Origin: Populus alba
Lineage: Eukaryota; Streptophyta; Magnoliopsida; Malpighiales; Salicaceae
Direction of reading: 5' to 3'
NCBI RefSeq assembly: GCF_005239225.2
Contig: NC_133297.1
Span: forward strand, 20,076,147 to 20,140,146
Length of the DNA: 64,000 nt
Shown here: positions 45,431-57,733 of the stretch, piece after piece
Position numbering within the stretch: the first letter of the stretch is position 1
How the letters are laid out: each line of letters starts with the position of its first letter
Made by a program: the position numbers and the translations under genes
The notes under the pieces: generated by a model
What the model was told of the DNA's origin: nothing
What the model saw: the letters and a program-made list of their open reading frames with translations, nothing else
Database searches by the model: none

Positions 45431-46279
45431 AACAAAACATAACGTTAGGCTGGCTTATATTAGGAAGGAAATGGAGAAAACAGGCCGGTCTGTTTTAAGG
45501 AAATTGGTGGGGGAGGAACCGACTTATCCTAAGGGGGGGTATTACCAGCCTAAGATAACCTAATAAAAGGATACGAACCCAAAATAACCAACACACAAAC
45601 ACCCTATCTTATTTAAGAGGGTGTATAAATACAAGGGGGAGAGAGAAGGTGACCCTTCCTCTCCCCAAAGTCCAACTGTAATTTGCTAGAATCGTCCCTC
45701 TCTCCCTCCCAAAGAGAAAACTGCAATTGACTAGGTGCATGCGCATCTTCTTTGAGAGTTGAGTGAGAAGAGAATAGAGGGAAAGAGAAGTGGCTGAAAC
45801 ATGGAGGAGGACGGAGCCTAGACCTTAGAACCGATAGCAACCATTACTACAGCACAACCATTCCTTTTTAAGGAGAAAAACTGAACCCAACCAGCTTGCA
45901 TGCCATCTTCCTTAAGAGTTGAGTGAGAAGTGAGTTACGTGAGGTAGAGAAAAACAAAAACAAGGGTGAAAGAAGAGCCTAGAGGGCCGACTGGATAGCA
46001 AGTGAGGGAAGGAAGAAACTGGACAAAAAGAGAAGAACAAACCACCAAATCCCTTCCTAAAGCTGTTGAAAATCATAAGGTATAAACCAGAACCCTTCTC
46101 CACTTATGCTTATGATTTTCTTGCAATTTTATCCCTAATTTCAATCGATTGACTTCATAAAAATTAAGTTTGGTCCTCTAAAATTCTAATATTCTTAATT
46201 AAGCCTAAATTAGGCTCCTAAACTTAATTTTTTACCAATTAAATCTATAATAAATTAATTTCCCCTGTTAAAAGTACAT
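45431..46279. other. LTR-like non-coding segment
   Basis: Has a plus-strand TATA-like 'gtgtataaatacaaggggg' near 45622 and a pyrimidine/purine-rich leader. 46110-46265 matches 22370-22540 ('gacttcat(a/g)(a/g)aaattaagtt', 'tggtcctctaaa'). Probably Tat LTR debris. The plus-strand TATA does not fit a minus-strand element well. Confidence 0.35.
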
Positions 46280-48430
46280 ATTGTTATTTTTTTTATTTAT
46301 TTTATTTTATTTAATAAAATATAAGAAATATATAGATCAAAACAAAGCTAGAAGACCTGCAAAGCACAAAATAATTACAAATAATCTAAAGAAGGGGAAC
46401 AAGCTCCCGAAAATAGATAGAGAACACACTCCCTGAAGAAATACAAGCAAGCTTAACTTGCATAACAGGATTAGAATCCAAAGGCAGGTGCAGGGGAACA
46501 GACTCCCTCGGAACCTGCATATCAATGAAGCAAAAACATATCTCCTTACAACCCGGCAGACGGCTAGAAGCAATGGAAGCAGCTTAGTATTGGCTGCAAT
46601 TGCAGGCAATAACTCCAACCAGTATTCAAGGACACCAGTGTAGTGAGCGACCAGCAACTGCAGCCATGCAAAACAAACAGTGTCGGAGCAATAGTAGGAG
46701 CACACCAGCACCGCCAAACAGCCGGTCCTCAGCAGACCTGCTAACCAGTGCCTACAGCAGAATAGCAGCAGCATGCTTTCCATCAAAGGACAGCAGCATC
46801 TGAGACGCAACCTCCACCAATAAAACCCATTACCAAACAAGCTAGGGAGGAAATCCTAGCAGACCACAGTAGAAGAATAGTAAGGCAACCCTACTCCAGC
46901 AGCAAAGATAGAGTAGCAACCACAACCTGCATATCGTAGCAACAAGACTAGCAAAAGCCAGCATAAATTCCAGCAGCCAGCTATAAAGAGCATAGCAAAC
47001 CACATTTAGCAAGGCTGCTCCGCTGAGAGCCACTACACCAGCAACTGGAAACAGCCCCACCACACAAACCAAACCATCAGCACTAGAGCAGTGAGCCCAG
47101 CAACTCCAGCAAGGTGGAGTAGCACACCCAATTCTGCAAAAGCAGCAACTAAACAGAACCATAAAGCAAGGCCGACTCTAGAGAACCAGCCTCATTGGAC
47201 AACATCAACTAGCATAGTAGGCTAGTACACAAGAAGCCGAAAGGACTTGCCCAAAACACAACTCATGCAATATCCTTGCTCCATCAAGCTTCGTTGTTGC
47301 AAGCAACTATGAGGAAAGGCTGAGCTGCTAACGGCAGACAACTGTTTCCACCAAGAGCTAAATAGCAACATAGCAAAGCTAATGAATAGAACACCCTGCA
47401 AGAGAAGACTGGACAAGTAGCTTGAACCCACAAGATCCAGTAGATTCAACACACGGATGGTAATTCCAGCCAGCTTTAATAAGGATGAAACACAGCCCAC
47501 CAATAGCATAGCAAGCTGCATAAAGCAGCAAGACACTGCAGGATGAAGAACATCCCAGCAGGAAGAGATCCACAGAGCACACAGCTGATTTCCATAATAC
47601 AACCAACAGATACATCAAACGCAAGCTAACTGTAACTCAGACAATTGGCTGCGAGACAAAGTAACCACAACAAACAGTAGCACAAAATCTAACGCCATGA
47701 CAACAGCAGCGTCAAAAACCCAAAAGCATGAGGTTAAAGCCTCATGTTGATTCAGAGGTACAAAGCCCTCTAAAATACTGGCAGATATAAACATCATATA
47801 GTGGAAGGGGTAGGAGACTTCCTACCTCCGCCACATGCTCGGTCAGGGAAGACCATAATTTTAAATAAAAAATCAGTGCAAAAGCAGCTTCGCCATATCC
47901 CTAGGATGAGATCTGAGGGAGTACCTGAACAAGGAGAGCTTCCAGTATCACTACCATCAGCGCAACTGCTGGGCAATTCCATGACTGAGCAAGATATGGG
48001 TACCCTGTCGTCAGGTAGACGAGGGACCCGAAGCACTTCGCTTTCAAGAAGGACGATTCCTGACCATTAGGACCGTCATCTACTAGAGAGCACGACTTTG
48101 AAGAAGCCCCAATCTCAGCCCTAGATCCATTCTTGGGTGTTGAAGAAAATGGAACAGTAGACGCTTGGTAGGCTGGAGGCAATACCAAGTCCGTACCCGA
48201 TCTAATTAGGTTAAACTAGAACCCCTCTTGAATTAGCGTAATCGAAGAGAATGGTAGCTCAAAATTCTATGTTTTCTTGGCCACGTAGCAGGCCATTAAG
48301 AGACAGAGAAGAAAGAAATTCAAAATTTGCTCAGGAGTTGCAGGACGTCATAGCAAGGAGAAATCTTCAAGAAAGAGAGCATCTCTCTCTAGTTTCTCTC
48401 TCAAGCTGCAACTTTGATGATTTTTTTTAT
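46280..48430 (-). mobile_element. Possible LINE-type retroposon remnant (minus)
   Basis: A compositionally distinct 2.1 kb block: C/A-rich with many 'cagca' on plus, T/G-rich on minus. On the minus strand it begins with a 'gagagagaaactagagagag' leader (near 48400) and ends with 'tttcttatattttatt' plus an A-rich tail (46310-46280), as in plant L1-type 3' ends. No endonuclease or RT is found. Long minus-strand frames (for example 46840-46337 and 48188-47901) are Leu/Cys/Trp-rich and look spurious. No target duplication was recognised. A retrotransposed transcript is an alternative. Confidence 0.35.
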
Positions 48431-50104
48431 TTGTTAGAATGATTAAATGTCAATTTTGATGTTTTGAAGTTTTGATTGATCATTTGGATTTGTTGTGATT
48501 TAATATGTTTGATTTACCAAGATTAAAATTTTAATTTTTTTTCTTTGAGATGGAGTTGGGCTTAATCAAGCTTTTATATATGTTAAAATTAATGATAAAC
48601 AAATCTTAAAACTTATGTCACAATGTTCAATGATCTTATGAATGCACTTCTGGATTCCTATTGATAATGTGGTTGAATTTTTAGCCTACTTCTTTTATCC
48701 ATTTTCTTTTAGTTTTTAAAAGTTTTAGTCAGTCAACCTAAGCATTTTTGAAGTGGTTAAATAGGTTTAGATCTTTATTTTTGGTTTTTGAATTAGTTTC
48801 TAGGTTTAAGCCTATTATAGGTAGCATTTGGGTTTTTCCAAGTCTAGTTTAAATGTTCGTGAGTTGCTATTTTCAATTTCCTACAAGATGATGTGTTGAT
48901 TTGTCTTGTGTGCTTCAATTAAAGCATAGGCTCATACATGATTTTTTTTATGCTTTTTTTGTCCATCCGAGGCTTACATTGGATCAATTGATCCTTAGAA
49001 TTTTTTAATGTTGGGTTTAAGGATAAAAACTATGACACTCAATTCATGAAACTTAAAGAATTTTTCCCCACTTTGATACATCATTCTGCTTCAATCTTTC
49101 ATGTTGCTTCTCTTTACGTCTATGATTTGATGAAATCTAGTCTATAGATTCAATTCAATTTCTAGGTTCATATGAATGTTTTTCATGTTATTGGTAAAAT
49201 TCAAGCAAACTTCAGTCTTTCATTTTTAAATTTAGATTTGTTTTTGGGCTTGGGCTAGGCTATAAAGCCCAACCCACATGATTGGGTTATGACTTTTGAG
49301 GCTTAAGGCGATGTTTGGCCAACAAAAACTTGCTAAAGAAAAAGTACATTTTTAGATCTCTAAGACATGTTTGGAAAATGTCCTTAAAATAATTTTTAAG
49401 TTTGAGTTTTTTTAGCTAAGTATGCGTTTAACAAACACACATTAACTTATTTTTCTCATCCTTTTTTTATTTTTTTGTGTTTTGCCAAACATAACCCTTT
49501 TTTATTATTTCAATTTCTAGTTTTTGAGGGATGATTTTGCAATTTTTTTTGGATCTCTTATGTATTTTTACCCTCTTATATTTACTATTCAGGATTGTAA
49601 CCTACATGTGGAATGCTTTTCTAGTATTAAATAAACCATTTTTCCTTAAAAATTAATATAAAAACAATAAAAATCTTTCTTTTAAAAACACATTTAAATA
49701 TTTTAGAATTGCATAGGCCAAGTTTCTCTCAAAAAATTATATTTGTATTTTTAGTAAAAAAATAAAAATAAAGAAAAATATATAGAAAAACATTACATGA
49801 TTTAGCATACCAAAAACAATAAAAAATGTTTTTATTTTTATTTTTGCATGCATCATGGATTTAATAACGAGTTTATTAAAGCCATAAAGACTTGGCTTAA
49901 ATTACAAAAACACTAAAAAATTAATTTGTTCATTTTGATAGCAAAGATTATGAACTTATACGTAAGACGTATTATTTATATTAAAAGAAACATGCAAAAA
50001 TATGTTTTTGCTCTAGAATGACTAAACTTAACCTATAAAGTTAAGGTTCACTCTACTCAGGTAGACCGACTTTAATCAGTAAATAGACCAATGATTAGAA
50101 AACA
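48431..50104. other. AT-rich intergenic region
   Basis: No gene or clear element. 'ttgggcttgggctaggctataaagccc' near 49240 resembles LTR debris near 21450-21600. Confidence 0.45.
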
Positions 50105-50207
50105 TGACACGACCAAAAGATTGATGTCTTCTCCTAAGTGTAGGAGTGTCGAAGTAATAAATAACCCGACAAAACCGAGGTCGAACCACATGGAGGTTAA
50201 CTATATA

Positions 50208-50257
<50 letters not shown>

Positions 50258-51716
50258 TAATAATAATAATAATAATAAGTTAAAGAGGACTTTGATGTAA
50301 GATTAATGTGAGGATTTAATAATGATAAAAACAAATGTTAAGGTTAGAGGATCAACTAATAGTATTAAAAATAAGTATAGTATAAACTCTTTTTATTAAT
50401 CAACTGGAAACCACACACAAAGGAGGTTCTAATTGAATAATTTATCTTTAATGGTTCATTATAAATTTTTAACATGATCATATTAATTATCCTATTTAAG
50501 TAACACCAAACTTTTAAATATTATCAGGAATTTATGATGCTAACTTATGTTAATAACAAATCAAGTTCCTTTTATAGCACAAATGTAGATTATACCATAC
50601 GGTTGGCTATAAAAGTGCCAAGGATTTGTTGTACTAAGTGTTATACAACACAAATCTAAATTAACCATTTAATAAGCAAGGAATTAAGAATTAGTAAGAG
50701 AAAAAGATAAAACATGTTAATAACAAACTTTCTTGTATATAAACATTGAAGTCCATGTTGAGTTTATATTATACCTATTCTAACACCATTATTGAAACCT
50801 TTTCACCTTAACATAATAAACTTAGCTAAACATTATGAAGAAGAGAAACATAAATAAACAAGAGGAGAACATGATTATTTAAGTATAGTAAACGAAATGA
50901 AAGGCATAAACAAAAGATTAATGAAAATATAACATGGAATAAAACTTGAACAATACAAAATACAAAGAAAAAGAGCAAGAACAAGAACTTGATCTGAACA
51001 ACCAAGGTGCCTAAATGCATGGTAAATGCCTCCTTTTATAGGCCAAAATTTGAAACTATTGATTTAATGACTAATTGTTAAGTGGGTGGCCACATCTTGA
51101 CTTGGTGAACATCCTTATCTTATTGTCTGAACAAAACATCATTGCTAATGTCAGAATTTGAACAGATTGTCCCCATGAAAGTTTTAGGAAATTGTCTTAG
51201 ATTTCCAACAAAAAAAGAATCGGTGCATTTGGATTTCTAGAACTCGAGATATCGACTAAATATTGAACAATGTCTGAGCTATAGGACATATTCTGACTTC
51301 TCCGTTGTTGCTACAATTTGAACTTGAAAACGACCTTTTTGAATCTTGGACTCCCATGAAAGTTTTAGGCCTATGTCTTAGCTTTCTAGACATATAAAGC
51401 AGATCTAAATTCAAGTTCTACAACTCCAGTTATGATCCAATAACCAAGTGGTGTTCCTGTTTGGACTTAACCAACATCTCTTTTCTAAGCTTAGCCCTGT
51501 CTTTGTCTTCTCAATTTCAGTAGTTAAACTCATCAATCAATCATTTTATTTATGTGATAGGCCTGCATTTAAGATGAACATTTACCATAAATTAAAAGTA
51601 TCTTATATTATTAGATATGTTATTATAAAAATGCTCTAGTTAAGGAGTTATTGATACTTCAAGTGCAAAATGATGATATAAAACCTTGATAAAAATGCAT
51701 TTTTAAGTACTAATCA
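50105..51716 (-). repeat. 3' LTR of a minus-strand Athila-type element (1.6 kb)
   Basis: Plus-strand edges are TGACACGACC (50105) and TTAAGTACTAATCA (51716), the exact inverted ends of the LTR at 56369-59197. It includes the trinucleotide tract (50202-50280) and the inverted TATA segment near 51040. The sequence after 51716 is the inverted polypurine region, so this is the 3' LTR. Confidence 0.85.
50202..50280. repeat. (TAA)n microsatellite
   Basis: ATAATA run within the LTR, homologous in position to 58768-58905. Confidence 0.95.
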
Positions 51717-54250
51717 CACCCTCTAACCAGCTTATTACTAGTCCTTAGTAATCAAAATGTTAAAATAGAAAAACAATTTGCAAGTTCCACTAAGCAAGGT
51801 ATTCATCATTCAACTTCCAATAATCTATCTACATAAACAAACTCTCATTAAATTTATATATATCTGCTTCATACTGTTGAAATAAAATATTAATAAACCT
51901 TCTTTTTATGTGCTTAATGTATGAAAACATAGATGATAAGGCTTTTATTGGAAGAAAACAATATTTTGTTCTAATTTTTTTAAAGGTTAAACTTCCTTGG
52001 GTTGGGATTATTATGTTTTTTTTTTTCAATATATATACATATAACTTAAAACATAATGCATCTTTAACCATGCAACTAGCTTTAGGCTAATGACTCCCAG
52101 ACCAGTTGGTCCTAGGGCATTAGGTGTTGAGACACCCCTTCGAGCTTAGTAACTCGGGTTGCAGATACTGATATGCAGATAATGCAATGTTTGATTTCCT
52201 TAAGTTTTTCTTCTTAACCCATTTAACAAGCACTGGGCCAATAGCTGCCAAGTTAGTTGACTTTAGGGTATTAGGTGTTAAAACACCCCTTTGGGCTTAA
52301 TTGCTTAGGCTAATTTTGGTTTTTTTTTTTTTTTTTGCAAATTATATACTATACATTTTTCGTAGTTGTTACCTTTAACAAAAGAATATAAATAATGTAA
52401 TAATCTAATGTGTAACTCGCAATCATATGTTAAAGTGTGTGTGTGAAAATAAAGGTTTAAGAATACTTGTTAAATGAGTATATGAGCAGAATCAATTGAT
52501 GATAATGCGAGAGTTTGTAAACTTGAATATTTCAAGAAGTATTCTGATAGACCTTGTTAAGAATGTTTACTAAGATGTGTTTCAAGACTCACTTTAACAA
52601 AAGAACTCCTTTACTCTACCATCATAGTAACAACAGTTTTACAAATTGTTTATGAAATAGAAAACACATTTAGTTATTTTTTTTTTTAATAATAACTACT
52701 ACCCTTTCCCCCCAACCAAAATGAGACATTGTCCTCAATGTCCTAAGATAAAAAGATAGAGTATAGAAGACATCACCTAAAATAATGATTACTGACAAAC
52801 CTAAAACACACTTAAAAAAAAAAATTAAAAATAACAAAACAAAATAATATGTTATTAATAAACCAAAAGACACAAGGTTTCACAAACGAAGGCTCAAATC
52901 AAATCTAAACTTTTTACAACTTTCCTTTGTTGATCAATTTATGCGACTCATGGAGGGATCAATTACAGGGATAAAAGATTGTAGTTGGTCAATCAATTGT
53001 TTAGTAGTAGTAGCAGAGATTATGATTTGTCGTGCCGAAGATGTTAGGAATTTTCATTGCATGGCATGAGCAAGAAAAGACAACAAATTATCATAAAAAT
53101 CATTAACATTTAACAGACCTATGGGTTTATGGTGAATATGCAGTTGGACCTTAGAGAAAATATGAAAGATCTCTTCGCTTGGTTTTACGTTCAATAACGA
53201 CTTAAATGCCCTCTATGGGTCGGGAATAGGTTTCCCATATAGTTTTCTTAAAAACTAGCAAATATGGTCTTTTTTAGTCAGATTCCCAAGCCTATGTCGA
53301 GCATGTTTTTTTATGGAATTGTGGCCATAAATCATAAATTACACGATGCACATCTCCACTAGGGTGCGTCTCAAGAGTCAATAGAAGATTATCTAAAGAC
53401 CCTTTGCTTAGGCTATCCTTAATGAATTGTATTTTATCTTCACGATTTACAGATACCATTTCTAAAGAACAACATTTTGCATTACAAGTCTATATGGCAC
53501 ATCTATGATAGAATTTCAGTCGTTTTGCATGAAGATTCTTCACAAAAGTGCTTTAACCTATTCCAGGCATGTATGAAATGAAAGAATTGGAGGACTCACC
53601 TGATAATAGGAGCTTTGCTTCAATCATCCAGCGAATATCTTCAAGAATTCCATGGTTTATTAACAACCTCAATCTTTCACACATAGCACGGTAAATTTTT
53701 GCAATCGCATTTAGAGGCAAAACGGGAAAATAATTTTTTAATTTTTCAAGAGTGGTGTCCATTTTCAAATGAGAATTAGAGACGAGGTGCAAAGAAAGGA
53801 GAAAGAGCAAAGAATTGCACAAATATATACACAGATATCAGTTATCATGGGAAATTGAAAGAACTGACTTAAGAGTCACTGAGTACCGTTATCCGCCATT
53901 TGATCGGGGTGAGAAAGACTAGCAAAACAGAAGTCACACCAAAAAGAAACACAAAATCAATGTGAGAAAAAGAATCAATCTTTATATATAGGATCATCCA
54001 ATTCAATAGAGTCAATTTCAACTAAAACATTATCAAAGTACACTTTCAAACGATGTCCATTTACCTTGAAAACATTACCATTCTTTGGATTCTCAGTATC
54101 ACAAGCCCTATATAGATACACATTTTTCACAATAAAAGGACCGCTCCATCTTGATTTTAGTTTTCCAGGAAATAAATGGAGTCAAGAATTATAAAGCAAA
54201 ACTTTTTGACCAACATTGAATGTTTTTCTAAGTATTTTCTTGTAATGAAA
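51717..54250 (-). mobile_element. Internal region of the minus-strand Athila-like element, piece 1
   Basis: Contains, on minus: the C-terminal integrase end (near 54240-53970, 'TFNVGQKVLL', 'FKVNGH'), the post-integrase frame (53762-53200), the 'ttgaggacaatgtctcattt' block (52712-52745) and the duplicated stem-loop region (52080-52330) before the polypurine tract (51717-51745). It matches 61430-62970 of the plus-strand element. Confidence 0.75.
53200..53762 (-). pseudogene. Post-integrase reading frame with P-loop-like site, copy 2
   Basis: Begins 'MDTTLEKLKNYFPVLPLNAI' (ATG at 53762-53760), then 'AKIYRAMCERLRLLINHGIL', 'EDIRWMIEAKLLLSGESSNS' and 'MPGIG', where a frameshift follows. The rest is visible in another frame: 'FIKDSLSKGSLDNLLLTLE' and the 'HPSGDVHH' type stretch. 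Charged and helical in look. Function unknown. Confidence 0.6.
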
Positions 54251-54254
54251 TTTT

Positions 54255-54866
54255 TCAATAACTATTTCATAAGCAAGGTATTAAGAATTAATAAGATAAA
54301 AATGATAAGACTGTAAATAGAAAGTTGTTTAGGATATAAGCATTGAAGTCCATATTGAGTTTTTATTATACTTATTCTAACACCATTAGTGAAACCTTTT
54401 CACCTTGACATAATAAACTTAGCTAAACATAATGAAGAAAAGAAACATAAATAAACAACATAAAAACCTAAGTATAGTAAAGTAAATGTAAAGCATAAAC
54501 AAGAGATTAAAGAAAATATAACATGAAATAAAACTTAAACATTACAAAAATATAAAGAAAGAAATAAAGAGCATGATCTTGATCTGAAAACCAAGATGCC
54601 TAAATGCATGGAAAATGCCTCCTTTTATAGGCCAAAATTTAGAACTATTGATTTGATGACTAATTATTGAGTGGGTGGCCACATCTTGACTTCATAACAA
54701 TCCTTATCTTCTTGTCTGAACAAAACATCATTGCTAACATCAGAATTTGAATAGATTGTCCTCATGAAAATTCTAAGAAATTGTCTCAGCTTTCCAACAA
54801 AAATAGAATCGGTGCATTTGGACTTCTAGAACTTAAGATATGGGCTAAACACTGAACACTTCTATA
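54255..54866 (-). repeat. Internal fragment of an Athila-type LTR
   Basis: Matches about 50660-51260 of the 3' LTR, including the inverted TATA segment ('cctccttttataggcc', near 54620). Cut at both ends, it separates two copies of the same internal region. Confidence 0.8.
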
Positions 54867-55095
54867 TTTGTTGAAAATCTTCTTGTATAGGACTGTCCAC
54901 TGAGTAAAAATTGATTTCTACACACTTCTATATTTGGAATGTAAGTAAAAATGAAGATATAGATTTTATAGATGAGAAATTGAAAATGTAATCATACTAC
55001 TTATATGGAGGCCAGTTGCAGTCTTAGTCTCTCTCTCTCTCTCTCTCTATCTTTATTTATTTATTTTGAAAAAACATGTGTATGTATAGGTAGTT
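54867..55095. other. Unassigned spacer
   Basis: Not LTR and not coding. It contains 'acacttctatattt' twice (54863 and 54940) and a (CT)n run at 55028-55050. Confidence 0.5.
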
Positions 55096-56368
55096 ATATT
55101 TGTGGCTCACATCTTCCCTTGGTTTTATATCCAAGAACATCTTAAACGCCCTTTATGGGTTGGGGATAGGCTTCCCATCCAGTTTTCTAAAAAATTGGCA
55201 AATAGGATCTTTTTTAGTCAGATTCCCAAGACTAAGTCGAGCATGTTCTTTATGGAATTGTGATCATAAATCATGAATTGCACAATGCACATCTCCACTA
55301 GGATGCGTTCTCAAGAGTCAATAGAAGATTATCTAAAGACCCCTTACTCAGGCCATCCTTAATGAATTGTATTTTATCTTCAAGGTTTACAGATACCATT
55401 CCTAAAGAACGACATGTTGAATTACAAGTCCATCTAGCACATCTGTGACCGACTTTCAACCATTTTGCATGATATTTCTTCACAAAAGTGCTTTTACCTG
55501 TTCCAGGCATGTATGAAATGAAATAACTGGAGGACTCACCTGATAATCGGACCTTTGCTTCAATTAGCTAGCGAATATCTTCAGGAATTCCATGATTCAT
55601 TAACAACCTCAATTTGGCACACCTAACATGGTAAATTTTTACAATCGCATTTCAAGGCAAAGCGATAAAATACTTTTTCAATTTTTTAAAAGTGGTGTCC
55701 ATTTTCAAATGAGAATTGGAGAAGAGATTCAAAGAAGGGAGAAAGAGCAAGTAATTGCACAAATATATACAGATATCAGTTATTATGGGAAAGTGAAAGA
55801 ACCGACTTAAGTCACAGAGTACCATTATCCGTCATTTGACCGGGGTGAGAGACTAGCAGAATAAAAGTTACAACAAAATGAAACACAAAACAATGTGAGA
55901 AAAAGAATGAATCTATATATACAGGATCACTCAATTCAATAGAGTCATTTTCAACTGAAAAATTGTCAAAATAAACTTTCAAATAATGCCCATTTACCGT
56001 GAAAACATTGTCATTCTTTGACTTCTTGATATCATAGGCCCCATATGGATACATATGTTTCACAATAAAAGGACCGCTCCATCTTGATCTTAATTTACCA
56101 GGAAATAAATGGAGTCAAGACTTGTAGAGCAAGAGTTTTTGACCAACATTGAATGTTTTTCTTAATATTTTCTTGTCATGAAATTCTTTGATTCTTACTT
56201 TATGAATTCTTGAATTTTCATATGCATCATTTCTTATTTCCTCAAGTAATTTCCACAACTGACAAGCATCATCAAGGTTTGAATTGAAAGCTTTAATAGC
56301 CCAATAAGCATATTTTCAACTTCCACAAGCAAGTAGCAAGGTTTTCCATAGACTAGTCTATAAGGTGA
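55096..56368 (-). mobile_element. Internal region of an Athila-like element, piece 2
   Basis: A second copy of post-integrase frame plus integrase C-terminus (compare 39560-40860 and 53170-54250). It ends at 56368 inside the integrase gene ('ttttccatagactagtctataaggtga'), where the plus-strand element starts. Intact neighbours at 40826-40860 show the sequence that should follow. Confidence 0.8.
55110..55702 (-). pseudogene. Post-integrase reading frame with PGTGKST motif, copy 3
   Basis: ATG at 55702-55700. The best-preserved part is 55510-55298: 'MPGTGKSTFVKKYHAKWLKV', 'GHRCARWTCNSTCRSLGMVS' and 'LEDKIQFIKDGLSKGSLDNL'. PGTGKST resembles the P-loop of AAA-type ATPases, but the first Gly of GxxxxGK(S/T) is replaced. 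A Cys cluster (C-x4-C-x3-C) follows. A frameshift after 'LENAS' ('gcgttctc' for 'gcgtctc') breaks the C-terminal part. Confidence 0.6.
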
Positions 56369-57733
56369 TGATTAGTACTTAAAAGTGCATATTTATCAAG
56401 GTTTTATATCATCATTTTGCACTTAAAGTATCAATAACTCCTTAACTAAAACATGTTTTATAATAACAAGTCTAATACTATAAAATACCCTAATATATGG
56501 TAAATGTTCATCTTAAATGCAGGCCTATCACATAAATCAAAGGATTGATTGATGAATTCAACTACTGAAATTTATGAAGATAAAGAGAGGGTGAAACTTA
56601 GAAAAGAGATGTTGGTGTAGTCCAAATTGGAACATTGTTTGGTAATTGGGTTATATCTCGAGTTCTAGATGTCCAAATGACCTCAAAGTTTTACACAGAT
56701 TCAATAAGACATAGGCCTACAACTTTCATGTTTTCATCAAGATCTAAGAAGGCCGTTTTCAAGTCCAAATTATAGCAACAACGAAGAAGTCCGAATGTGT
56801 CCTGCAGCCCGAACACTGTTCAGTGTTTGGCCCATATCTGGAGTTCTAGAAGTCCAAATGACCTTCATTTTTTTGTTCTGGAAAGCTGAGTCAATTTCCT
56901 ACAACTTTCATGTTTTCCAGTGGACCCAGTTTGGATGGTAGCATTTTTGTTTTATTTAGACAAGAAGATAAGGATTTTCACCAAGTCAAAAATTGGCCAC
57001 CGACTCAACAATTATTTATCAAATCAATAATTCCGAATTTTGGCCTATAAAAGGAGGCATTTGCCATGCATTTGGGATCTTGGTTGTTCAGATCAAGTTC
57101 ATGCTCTTTATTTCTCTCTTTATATTTTTTTTGTAATTCTTAAGTTTTGTTTTCATTAATATCTTGTTTATGTTTTTCTTTTTCTTTCCTTTCCTTAGCT
57201 AACTTGTATCTTATTTATGTTCTTGTTTTGTTTATTTATGTTTCCCTTCTTCATTATGTTTAGCTAAGTTTATTATGTCAAGGTGAAAAGGTAACACCAA
57301 TGGTGTAAGAATAAGTATGGTGTAAACTCAATATGGATCTTAATGTTTAATATTAACATGTCTTATCTTTTTATCTTACTAATTCTTAATACCTTGCTTG
57401 TTAAATGGTTAATCTAGATTTGTGTTGTATAACACTTGGTACAACAAATGTTTGGCACTCTTATAGCGCAACCGTATGGTATTACCTACACCTAGGCTAT
57501 GAAAGGAACTTGATTTGTTGTTAACATGAATTAACATCATGAATTCCTGACAATATTTAAAAGTTTGGTATTATGTAAATAAGATAATTAATATGATCAT
57601 GTTACTAATTTATAATAAGCTATTAATGACAAATCATCCGATTGGAACCTTCTTCGTGTGTGGTTTCCAAATTGAGTAATAAGAGTTTATACTATACTTG
57701 TTTGAAATACCATTAATGGATCCTCTAACCTTG

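Noticed and set aside
46337..46840. 167-codon Cys/Leu/Trp-rich frame on minus, and similar ones to 47624
   Set aside because: Composition follows the CAG/CCA-rich DNA; no signal, domain or consistent start.
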